Part shown: piece by piece, positions 6,214 through 12,563 of the stretch
Layout: every line of letters starts with the position of its first letter
Position numbering within the stretch: position 1 is the first letter of the stretch
Assembly: GCA_902494035.1 (NCBI GenBank)
Contig: CABURV010000031.1
Location: 1 to 22,997, forward strand
Reading direction: 5' to 3'
DNA length: 22,997 nucleotides
From: an uncultured Collinsella sp.
GTDB lineage: Bacteria; Actinomycetota; Coriobacteriia; Coriobacteriales; Coriobacteriaceae
Translations under genes and position numbers: made by a program
The notes under the pieces: generated by a model
What the model was told of the DNA's origin: nothing
Database searches by the model: none
The model's input: the letters and a program-made list of their open reading frames with translations, nothing else

Positions 6214-7623
6214 TTACTCGCCCAGCAGGCTCTTGGTGATGGAAGCGGCGGCCTTCTTGCCGGCGCCCATCGCCAGAATGACCGTGGCGGCACCGGTGAC
6301 GATGTCGCCGCCGGCCCAGATGCGGGGATCGGTGGTCTGGCCGGTCTCCTCGTCGGCGACGATGTAGCCCCACTTGTTGAGCTCCATCTTGCCGCCGATC
6401 TTGGCAGCGAAGGGGTTGGCGTTGGTGCCGATAGCCGAGATCGCGACGTCGCAGGGGATCTCCTCGATGGCGCCCTCGATGGGCACCGGACGACGGCGGC
6501 CGGACTCGTCGGGCTCGCCGAGCTCCATCTTCTGGACCTTGACGGCGCACACGGAGCCGTCCTCGCCAGCGACAAACTCGAGCGGGGAGACGAGCGGCAG
6601 AACCTCGACGCCCTCGGCCTTAGCATGGTGCAGCTCGGCGCGACGGCAGGGCATCTCGTCCTCGGTACGACGGTAGGCGATGATGGCGTGCTCGGCGCCC
6701 AGACGCTTGGCGGTGCGGACGGCGTCCATAGCCACGTTGCCGCCACCGAAGACGACGACGTTCTTGCCGTGCTTGGTGGGGGTGTCGTACTCGGGGAACT
6801 TGTTGGCCTTCATCAGGTTCACGCGTGTGAGGTACTCGTTAGCGAAGAAGACGTTAGGCAGGTTCTCGCCGGGGACGTTGAGGAACTTGGGCAGGCCAGC
6901 GCCGGTCGCCACGTAGATGGCGTCGAAGCCCTGCTCGAACAGCTCCTCGGCCGTGGCCATGTTGCCCACGACGGAGTTGTACTCAAACTTGACGCCCATG
7001 TCCTCCAGGCCGTCAATCTCGCGCTTGACGACTGCCTTGGGCAGACGGAACTCGGGGATGCCGTAGACCAGCACGCCGCCGCCGGTGAAGAATGCCTCAA
7101 AGACGGTGACGTCAAAACCGTTACGGGCGAGCTCGCCGGCGCAGGTGATGCCGGACGGGCCGGAGCCGACGACGGCGACCTTCTTGCCGTTCTTGGGGGC
7201 CATCTTGGGCGTGGAGGCGAGCTCGGGGCGGTCACCCAGGAAGCGCTCGAGCTGGCCGATGGCCACGGGCTCGGACTTCTTGCCACGGATGCACTTGCCC
7301 TCGCACTGGTTCTCCTGCGGGCAGACGCGGCCGCAGATGGCGGGAAGCATGGAGTCCTCGCGGATGGTATCGAGAGCGCCGCCGAAGTCCTTCGCGCGGA
7401 TCTGCTCGATAAAGCGGGGGATGTTGATGTTGACGGGGCAGCCCTCAACACAGAACGGCTTCTTGCAGTTGAGGCAGCGCTCAGCCTCGGCCAGCGCCAT
7501 CTCCTCGGTGAAGCCCTTGTCGACGGGGCGGAAGTCGCAGGCGCGCTCGGCAGCCGGCTCCTCGTTATCGGGGGTGCGGGGCGACTTCATATCGGCAACG
7601 AAACGACCGTTAACTAGTGGCAT
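6214..7623 (-). CDS. nfnB: NADH-dependent reduced ferredoxin:NADP+ oxidoreductase, large subunit (NfnB; GltD-like)
   Basis: Large subunit of the cytoplasmic electron-bifurcating transhydrogenase NfnAB, which couples NADH and reduced ferredoxin to NADPH formation. Length is 469 residues. The N-terminal iron-sulfur domain has C50, C53, C58, C62 and C97, C101, C107, C111, the two [4Fe-4S] sets of the GltD-like family. A Rossmann FAD motif follows at 150-160 (AVVGSGPSGIT), a second nucleotide-binding motif at about 289-300 (VVVFGGGNVAMD), and a C-terminal FAD motif WAGGDIVTGAATVI. ATG 7623 overlaps the last ten bases of nfnA, so the two are translated together. The same fold serves as the glutamate synthase small subunit, but adjacency to an NfnA homologue and the absence of gltB favour Nfn. 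Confidence 0.93.
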   Translation of the reverse strand: MPLVNGRFVADMKSPRTPDNEEPAAERACDFRPVDKGFTEEMALAEAERCLNCKKPFCVEGCPVNINIPRFIEQIRAKDFGGALDTIREDSMLPAICGRVCPQENQCEGKCIRGKKSEPVAIGQLERFLGDRPELASTPKMAPKNGKKVAVVGSGPSGITCAGELARNGFDVTVFEAFFTGGGVLVYGIPEFRLPKAVVKREIDGLEDMGVKFEYNSVVGNMATAEELFEQGFDAIYVATGAGLPKFLNVPGENLPNVFFANEYLTRVNLMKANKFPEYDTPTKHGKNVVVFGGGNVAMDAVRTAKRLGAEHAIIAYRRTEDEMPCRRAELHHAKAEGVEVLPLVSPLEFVAGEDGSVCAVKVQKMELGEPDESGRRRPVPIEGAIEEIPCDVAISAIGTNANPFAAKIGGKMELNKWGYIVADEETGQTTDPRIWAGGDIVTGAATVILAMGAGKKAAASITKSLLGE

Positions 7624-8453
7624 GCGCAGCTCTTTTCCTCATAGGCCTTGAGGGACTCGCCCTCTTCGGAACGGTAAGCGGCCTGGCGGGCACGAAGGTC
7701 ATCCCAGTCGACCAGGGTGGCATCGAAGTCGGGGCCGTCGACGCAAGCGAACTTGGTCACGCCGCCCACCTCGACGCGGCAGCAGCCGCACATGCCGGTG
7801 CCGTCAACCATGATGGGGTTGAGCGACGCGGTGATGGGGGTGTCGTACTTCTGGGCGGTGAGGGTCGAGAACTTCATCATCGGAACGGGGCCGACGCAGA
7901 AGACCTGGCTCACGGCCTTGTCCTGCAGCAGGCGCTCCAGCGGAGCGGTAACAACGCCCTGCTCGCCGTAGGAGCCGTCGTCGGTGGTGATGTGGATGTG
8001 GTCCTCGTCGAGGAGCTCGCGGAACTGGTCCTCCATGAGCAGGAGGTCCTTGGTGCGGGCGCCCATGATGGCGTGAACCTCGTGGCCGGTCTCGACCAGG
8101 TGCTTGGCGACCGGGAAGGCAATTGCCAGGCCGACGCCGCCGCCAATGACGGCGCAGGGGCCCTCGGCCATCTCGGTGGGAACGCCCAGCGGGCCCACGA
8201 CGTCGCGCAGCGACTCGCCTGCCTCGTAGGTGGAAAGCATCTCGGTGGTCTTGCCGATCACCATGAAGATGAACTCGACCCAGCCCTCGTCACCGTTCCA
8301 GCCGGCCAGGGTAAACGGGACACGCTCGCCCGTCTCGTTGGCGCGGACCATGAGGAACTGTCCAGCGTGCGCATGCTTGGCGATTGCAGGCGCCTCGATG
8401 CGGAACTTGAACACCTTCTCCGAGAACTGCGTCTTCTCCAGGATCTTATACAT
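7614..8453 (-). CDS. nfnA: NADH-dependent reduced ferredoxin:NADP+ oxidoreductase, small subunit (NfnA)
   Basis: FAD- and [2Fe-2S]-containing partner of NfnB, 279 residues, in the PyrK/DHOD electron-transfer family. The flavin motif is RVPFTLA (44-50), the NAD motif is AVIGGGVGLA (101-110) and the FCVGPVPMM segment is at 185-193. The cluster region reads MVDGTGMCGCCR with C222, C225 and C237; Asp218 occupies the position where NfnA uses an aspartate ligand in the known Thermotoga structure. GAGAGGGG lies a few bases before ATG 8453. The first gene of the operon; a TATAAT box lies 106 bases upstream and the leader can fold. Confidence 0.93.
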   Translation of the reverse strand: MYKILEKTQFSEKVFKFRIEAPAIAKHAHAGQFLMVRANETGERVPFTLAGWNGDEGWVEFIFMVIGKTTEMLSTYEAGESLRDVVGPLGVPTEMAEGPCAVIGGGVGLAIAFPVAKHLVETGHEVHAIMGARTKDLLLMEDQFRELLDEDHIHITTDDGSYGEQGVVTAPLERLLQDKAVSQVFCVGPVPMMKFSTLTAQKYDTPITASLNPIMVDGTGMCGCCRVEVGGVTKFACVDGPDFDATLVDWDDLRARQAAYRSEEGESLKAYEEKSCACH

Positions 8454-8519
8454 AGAACCCCTCTCTTGTTAGGGCCGCCGAACCGTGCCTCCACGGAAAT
8501 GGACGGTAGCCCGAGTAAA

Positions 8520-8554
8520 ACCGTACGCGCACAGGCGTTGTGCAGACATACGGT
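8520..8554 (-). promoter_or_regulatory. Leader hairpin of nfnAB
   Basis: Read on the minus strand, ACCGTA pairs with TACGGT and GCACA with TGTGC inside. TTT follows the hairpin and the -10 box lies immediately upstream, so it would be the first thing transcribed. It could be an attenuator, an RNA stabiliser or a protein-binding palindrome. I recognise no known riboswitch. Confidence 0.4.
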
Positions 8555-8558
8555 GCAA

Positions 8559-8564
8559 ATTATA
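8559..8564 (-). promoter_or_regulatory. -10 box of the nfnAB promoter
   Basis: A perfect TATAAT on the minus strand, giving a predicted start near 8552 and a leader of about 98 bases. The -35 region at normal spacing (CGTAAG) is poor, which may indicate activator dependence. Confidence 0.55.
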
Positions 8565-8626
8565 CCCTCATGGACATGTCACTTACGTGTGTCTTCGGCG
8601 GTTGGGAGCAGGGTTTATCCACTTCG

Positions 8627-8661
8627 ACCTGCCAAAGGGGGAGAGATTTATTTTGGCAGGT
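8627..8661. repeat. ACCTGCCAAA palindrome, left copy
   Basis: ACCTGCCAAA (8627-8636) is exactly complementary to TTTGGCAGGT (8652-8661) around a 15-base loop. A related copy in opposite orientation lies at 8792-8824. The two copies bracket the GC-rich hairpin at 8680-8721. The gene-free gap 8454-8825 therefore holds the nfn promoter, these two repeats and one terminator-like hairpin. Confidence 0.65.
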
Positions 8662-8679
8662 TTTATCAGGCAAAACGGC

Positions 8680-8721
8680 AAAGGGGGCCGGCCTCGCGCT
8701 TCGGTGAGGCCGGCCCCCTTT
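8680..8721 (-). terminator. GC-rich hairpin, probable terminator downstream of pth
   Basis: AAAGGGGGCCGGCCTC (8680-8695) is perfectly complementary to GAGGCCGGCCCCCTTT (8706-8721). On the minus strand the stem ends in CCCCCTTT and is followed by GCCGTTTTGCC, a weak interrupted T-tract. It lies about 105 bases past the pth stop codon and separates pth from nfnAB. Confidence 0.6.
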
Positions 8722-8791
8722 GGAGCGTTGCATATGTATAGCGGCACAGGGTTTATTGCGACGCAGCCGCCGCGGCGTTTCCGCAGATGAA

Positions 8792-8824
8792 ACCTGCCAA
8801 AATAAACATCTCTAAATGGTAGGT
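8792..8824. repeat. ACCTGCCAAA palindrome, right copy
   Basis: ACCTGCCA (8792-8799) pairs with TGGTAGGT (8817-8824) with one mismatch. Its reverse complement resembles the left copy over about 40 bases (shared TTTATTTTGGCAGGTTT), including the loop. It ends two bases before the pth stop codon, so the repeat reaches the very end of the gene. Confidence 0.6.
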
Positions 8825-8825
8825 T

Positions 8826-9455
8826 TTAGTGCTTGCCGTTGGCGGAAGCGGCGCCGTTTACGTGATCGCGGGCGTAGATTACGCCGTGGACGATGGCCAG
8901 ACCGGCGGCATCTGCGGCGCGGGCGCAGGTGTCCTGGAAATCCTCGGCTTCGCGGGCGCGCAGCTGCTTGAGCACGTAGTCTGCCACGGCCATCTTGCCG
9001 GGAGGGTTGCCGATGCCGGTGCGGATACGGCTAAAGTCGCGGCTGCCCATCTTGTCGATGATGGAGCGCAGGCCGTTGTGACCGGCATGGCCTCCGCCCA
9101 CCTTAACACGCACGTCGCCGGCGGGAATATCGAGCTCGTCGTGGATGACGAGCAGCTCCTCGGCCTTGATCTTGTACTCGCGGCAGAGCTTGGAGATGGG
9201 CCCGCCCGAGGTGTTCATGTACGACTGCGGCTTGACCAGTACAATCTGGCGCTTGCCGTTCTCTTCCTCGGCATCGTTGATGTTGATGAGCGCGACCTCG
9301 GCGCCTGCTTGGTTTTTCCAGTACGTGACGCCGGCCTGACGGGCCAGCTCGTCGATCGCCTTAAAACCGGCGTTGTGGCGGGTCTCGGCATACTCATCGC
9401 CAGGGTTGCCAAGTCCGGCAACCATGCGAATCTTAAGCGGCTGTGCAGCTGCCAT
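8826..9455 (-). CDS. pth: Peptidyl-tRNA hydrolase
   Basis: Cytoplasmic esterase that recycles peptidyl-tRNAs dropped by ribosomes; 209 residues, close to the family norm. Visible motifs are MVAGLGNPGDEYAETRHNAGF with catalytic His27, KPQSYMNTSGG (75-85), LLVIHDELDIPAGDVRVK with Asp106, GGHAGHNGLRSI (121-132) and FSRIRTGIGNPP. The start at 9455 was chosen because AAAGGA lies five bases upstream; an in-frame ATG at 9461 overlaps that site, and upstream in-frame residues are non-conserved. The C-terminal end (GAASANGKH) is short and low-complexity. In many bacteria pth follows prs directly or after rplY; here an unrelated gene intervenes. Confidence 0.96.
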   Translation of the reverse strand: MAAAQPLKIRMVAGLGNPGDEYAETRHNAGFKAIDELARQAGVTYWKNQAGAEVALININDAEEENGKRQIVLVKPQSYMNTSGGPISKLCREYKIKAEELLVIHDELDIPAGDVRVKVGGGHAGHNGLRSIIDKMGSRDFSRIRTGIGNPPGKMAVADYVLKQLRAREAEDFQDTCARAADAAGLAIVHGVIYARDHVNGAASANGKH

Positions 9456-9569
9456 GTTCATCCTTTCGTTGATTTGTCGCCTGCTATGGTGAGCGACCCT
9501 GTTGCCGCTGTCAAATGGAGGGCAATTGAGGTTGTTTGGGGGCGTTTGGACGGCCGTCAAAATCCGAGG

Positions 9570-9773
9570 TGGACAGTTAGTTCAGATACGTATAAGTTCT
9601 GAGGACTCGAATTGCTCAATTCAATGCCGATACGTTGTTTTGGAACTTTAGTTAGTCCATATGACGCTGTTTTGAAGTCTACCCCGCTTTCAAATAGGGC
9701 GAATGGTATAGAGATAGCTGCAAAACAGCCTAATTCAATGTGTCTATTTATACGTATTTGAACTAACTGTCCA
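9570..9773. mobile_element. 204-bp terminal-inverted-repeat element, copy 1 (MITE-like)
   Basis: The left end TGGACAGTTAGTTCAGATAC (continuing to 9595) matches the reverse complement of the right end (9748-9773) at 25 of 26 positions. The same ends occur in the 202-bp element at 11098-11299. The interior is visibly more AT-rich than its neighbours and encodes nothing convincing. No clear target-site duplication is visible. It lies between pth and the orphan gene and, with the pth leader, fills the gene-free gap 9456-9806. Confidence 0.75.
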
Positions 9774-9783
9774 GCCCTGTTCG

Positions 9784-9806
9784 ACGGCGCACGGGTGATT
9801 CGCCGT
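9784..9806 (-). other. Hairpin immediately after the orphan DUF559-like gene
   Basis: ACGGCG (9784-9789) pairs with CGCCGT (9801-9806), directly abutting the stop codon of the minus-strand gene. No T-tract follows, so it is at best a weak terminator or a message-stabilising stem. Confidence 0.35.
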
Positions 9807-10934
9807 TTAGACCGGCGCAAGGCCGATTCCGGCCCGCAGAGCGTTGAGCCAAGCGGCCTGACGCTTGCGATAGCCCTTGATGCGATATCGGAATCGGACT
9901 CCTGCGAGTCGATGCATCGTTTGGGCGAAGGCTTCGAGTGCAACAAGGTCTTTCATTTGGTCGCGATTGATAACCAGGACGTGGATGCCCATTGCCTTGA
10001 GGCCATTATTTCGATTGCCATCGTGGATGCGAGCGTTTTGAAGCTCATGCCCAATTCCGTTGTATTCGTTGTCGACTCCGGCGGCCGGGCAATATAGGTC
10101 GCAGATGGCGTAAGGGATGCCGGAGGACATGTTAACCGCAAGAGTGTCGAAGTCGATTCGATAGTTGAGTAGCAGGCCTCCCATGGGCAGGCTGCAACAT
10201 CCGAATCCGCCAAAGCGCATGGGCGCTCCGAGAACGGCTAACATTAGGGATTCGGCTGGGGATGCAGATCCGGGTCGGGCAAGCTTGACTGCCGTGCGAA
10301 ACGAGGTGTATGAGCTACTTTTGGCGAAGCGCGCGACCGCCTCGAGATCTTCGATGGTCGTGGCGGGCTCGCATTTGTAGTGCGCCTGTTCGTAGCGGGT
10401 TTCGTTCTGCTGTTCGGCTGCCGACTGGCCGCCCAGGCAATCAAGATCGCCCGTCGCTGCGCAGCTATCGCCCTTGGGCCAGATGTCGTCATAGGCGATG
10501 GGGTAGGTTGCCTCGGGCGGAAGGGAGTAGGTTCCGAGCAGCTCCATAAGGAGCATCAAGGTTTTGGCGACCGATTCATTTTTAGAACAAAGCATGGCTG
10601 TCATGGCAGGAGACGTTGCGTAGATGTCGGCCTCGACGTGCATAATTGCACCTTCAGGAAGCGGAGCGGAGAGAATATGCTGAAGAAGTCGCTTGTCGGG
10701 GCGTCTGTTGTCTTCGTTTGAAACGAGAAGATCGAGTAGCTCGGAATCATCTTCATTCCAGGCGTCGAGTATCGAAAGTGCGCCAAAGTCTATCGCGTCA
10801 TTATTGGGAATGCAGCTAGCCAAGGCCTGTGCTTGCTGTTCACTATCAACGGAGTCCCAGGGTAGGGCAGAGTACGCCCGTCGTGCGCGACGAATTGCGC
10901 GGAGGGCGGAGAAATGTGAAATCACGGTCGTCAT
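9807..10934 (-). CDS. DUF559/PD-(D/E)XK endonuclease-like protein (orphan)
   Basis: Protein of 375 residues, not recognised as a named gene. The C-terminal part follows the layout of actinobacterial DUF559/Vsr-like nuclease-fold proteins: SASPAESLMLAVLGAP (223-238; family pattern SPxES), then an Asp in AICDLYCP (Asp279), the core NEYNG (Glu290), a basic/Asn stretch DGNRNNGLKAMG (305-316) and a strand IHVLVIN. The family usually has E-x-D or E-Y-D/G where this has E-Y-N, so activity is uncertain. The first 200 residues start ISHFSALRAIRRARR and match nothing I know. GC looks lower than in flanking genes. There is no good ribosome site before ATG 10934. It splits prs from pth and has a TIR element on each side, which suggests acquisition. 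A role in defence or as an AbiEi-like regulator is only a guess. Confidence 0.7.
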   Translation of the reverse strand: MTTVISHFSALRAIRRARRAYSALPWDSVDSEQQAQALASCIPNNDAIDFGALSILDAWNEDDSELLDLLVSNEDNRRPDKRLLQHILSAPLPEGAIMHVEADIYATSPAMTAMLCSKNESVAKTLMLLMELLGTYSLPPEATYPIAYDDIWPKGDSCAATGDLDCLGGQSAAEQQNETRYEQAHYKCEPATTIEDLEAVARFAKSSSYTSFRTAVKLARPGSASPAESLMLAVLGAPMRFGGFGCCSLPMGGLLLNYRIDFDTLAVNMSSGIPYAICDLYCPAAGVDNEYNGIGHELQNARIHDGNRNNGLKAMGIHVLVINRDQMKDLVALEAFAQTMHRLAGVRFRYRIKGYRKRQAAWLNALRAGIGLAPV

Positions 10935-11097
10935 AGCTATAACGTACTAAGTTGGCGGCAGAATGCGACCGCCATACCGTTCTTTTCGCTCAGCGGGGCG
11001 CTGTGCGCCATGAACGGCTGGGTGTTATGAAATCGATGGAATCGGTTGAGGGGATTGCAGGAAATTGAGCTCTGCCGCGAAGGTTGACGATAGCTAC

Positions 11098-11299
11098 TGG
11101 ACAGTTAGTTCAGATACGTATAAGGCGACGGGTGTTCGAGACGTTTCTAAGGGCCTTCGAGGGTGATTTGAGGGTAAATATGCAGCGGTTGTACTCGAAA
11201 ACGATGAGCTTTGGACGGCATGGCATCCGCCGGGGAGCTCAGAAGGCTCCGAACGGTCCTTTGGAGCTTTAAAAAATACGTATCTGAACTAATTGTCCA
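11098..11299. mobile_element. 202-bp terminal-inverted-repeat element, copy 2 (MITE-like)
   Basis: Starts with the same TGGACAGTTAGTTCAGATAC as copy 1 and ends with its near-exact reverse complement (TACGTATCTGAACTAATTGTCCA region, 11275-11299). The two elements have nearly equal length and shared ends but interiors I cannot align by eye. A 62-codon open frame crosses it; because the terminal repeat itself encodes GQLVQIRI in both copies, I do not regard it as a gene. The remaining gene-free DNA, 10935-11097 and 11300-11320, shows nothing further. Confidence 0.75.
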
Positions 11300-11320
11300 G
11301 GGCGGGTTGGCGAGGGATAG

Positions 11321-11353
11321 AAAAAGGGTCGGAAGCGAGCTTCCGACCCTTTA
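11321..11353 (-). terminator. Rho-independent terminator of prs
   Basis: AAAGGGTCGGAAG (11323-11335) is perfectly complementary to CTTCCGACCCTTT (11340-11352) with a CGAG loop. On the minus strand the stem is followed by TTTTTCT. It lies about 33 bases past the prs stop. Confidence 0.92.
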
Positions 11354-11385
11354 AAAGCATCAAAGATGATGCGATGCGCGTTGGA

Positions 11386-12372
11386 TTACAGCGCGAAGTC
11401 GCCGCCGACGAGCGTGGAGACGGGCTCCTCGTGGTAAACGGCGGAGATGGCCTGAGCGAACTCCTCGGCGACCGAGATGGTCTTGATCTTGCCGTCGACC
11501 TCGACGGGGATGGCGTCGGTGACGACGCACTCGACGATGGGGGCATCGTTCAGGCGCTCGATGGCCGGACCGGAGAAGATGCCGTGGGTGGCGCAGACGT
11601 AGATGTCGCCGGCGCCCATAGCCTTGAGCTCCTTGACGTTGGCGCACAGGGTGCCAGCGGTGTCGATCATGTCGTCGTTGATGATGCAGGTCTTGCCCTT
11701 GATGTCACCGATGATGCCCATGACCTCGGCGGCGTTGTGGCGCGGACGGCCCTTGTGGGCGATGGCCAGGTCGCAGCCGAGCATATCGGACAGCTTCTTG
11801 GCGGCCTTGGCGCGACCCACGTCGGGGGAGACGACAACCAGGTTGTCGGTGTCGAAGTTCATGGCGTTGTAGTACTGGCCAAACAGCGGCAGTGCGGACA
11901 GGTGGTTGACCGGGATATCGAAGAAGCCCTGGATCTGACCCTGGTGCAGGTCGAGGGTGATGATGCGGTCGACGCCGGCGCGCTCGAGCAGGTTGGCGAC
12001 GAGGCGGGCGGTGATGGGCTCGCGCGGGCCGGCCTTGCGGTCCTGGCGGGCATAGCCGTAGTGGGTGATGACGGCGGTGATGGAGCGGGCGGATGCGCGC
12101 TTGGCAGCGTCGGTGGCGATGAGCAGCTCCATGAGCATGTCGTTGACGTTGCCGCCGGCCACGGACTGAATCAGGAAGACGTCGGCGCCGCGGACGGTCT
12201 CGTCGTAGCGGGCGTAAATCTCACCGTTGGCGAACTGCTTTAGCGTAAGGCCCGAAAGCTCGACCCCAAGGTACTCAGCAATCTTCTGAGCGAGGGGACG
12301 GTTGGAGGAACCGGAATACACGCGGATGGACTTGCGCATATTCTCCGACTTCTCGGGATCATTAATCGGCAT
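11386..12372 (-). CDS. prs: Ribose-phosphate pyrophosphokinase
   Basis: Makes PRPP from ribose 5-phosphate and ATP for purine, pyrimidine, histidine, tryptophan and NAD synthesis; cytoplasmic, class I. Length is 328 residues, slightly longer than the usual 310-320 because of a short N-terminal extension before RKSIRVYSG. Key stretches are FANGEIYARYDETVRGADVF (47-66), the flexible ATP loop YGYARQDRKAGPREPITAR (105-123), DLHQGQIQGFFDIPVNHL (141-158) and the PRPP-binding loop NDDMIDTAGTL (232-242). The PRPP-loop is a typical D-D-x-x-D-T-A-G-T form. AAGGAG lies seven bases before ATG 12372. It follows glmU in the same direction but a terminator separates them. Confidence 0.96.
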   Translation of the reverse strand: MPINDPEKSENMRKSIRVYSGSSNRPLAQKIAEYLGVELSGLTLKQFANGEIYARYDETVRGADVFLIQSVAGGNVNDMLMELLIATDAAKRASARSITAVITHYGYARQDRKAGPREPITARLVANLLERAGVDRIITLDLHQGQIQGFFDIPVNHLSALPLFGQYYNAMNFDTDNLVVVSPDVGRAKAAKKLSDMLGCDLAIAHKGRPRHNAAEVMGIIGDIKGKTCIINDDMIDTAGTLCANVKELKAMGAGDIYVCATHGIFSGPAIERLNDAPIVECVVTDAIPVEVDGKIKTISVAEEFAQAISAVYHEEPVSTLVGGDFAL

Positions 12373-12416
12373 TACCCTTCTCCTTTATATCGAATGCCAT
12401 ATAGATGCCTTGTTGC

Positions 12417-12422
12417 ATTGTA
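12417..12422 (-). promoter_or_regulatory. Candidate -10 box of prs
   Basis: TACAAT on the minus strand, 44 bases upstream of the prs ATG. No convincing -35 element is visible. A separate prs promoter is expected because glmU is followed by a terminator. Confidence 0.35.
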
Positions 12423-12511
12423 ACCGCGCGGCGGGGTTTATCGAGTCTTGATAACGTCTTTACCGTCAACGGACACGAACCGACCACTCATCCGGTCGCG
12501 CAGGTCACAAT

Positions 12512-12548
12512 AGAAAAAGGAGCCGTCCCCATGGGAACAGCTCCTTTT
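12512..12548 (-). terminator. Rho-independent terminator of glmU
   Basis: AAAAGGAGC (12515-12523) pairs with GCTCCTTTT (12540-12548), with further partial pairing inside. On the minus strand it runs into TTTTTCTATT. It lies 15 bases past the glmU stop. Confidence 0.88.
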
Positions 12549-12563
12549 GTGCTTGGTAAAACG

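Noticed and set aside
6625..7617. 330-codon plus-strand open frame opposite nfnB
   Set aside because: Antisense shadow of a gene with all its cofactor motifs intact; no ribosome site or family resemblance.
6214..7623. Glutamate synthase small subunit (gltD) as the name for nfnB
   Set aside because: The fold is shared, but there is no gltB and the overlapping partner is an NfnA homologue with its Asp/Cys cluster ligands.
8485..8790. 101-codon plus-strand open frame in the nfnA-pth gap
   Set aside because: It is made of the nfn promoter, two palindromes and a hairpin; no protein-like composition.
11084..11272. 62-codon open frame inside TIR element copy 2
   Set aside because: Its conserved-looking start GQLVQIRI is simply the terminal repeat in translation and appears also in copy 1 on the other strand; no ribosome site.
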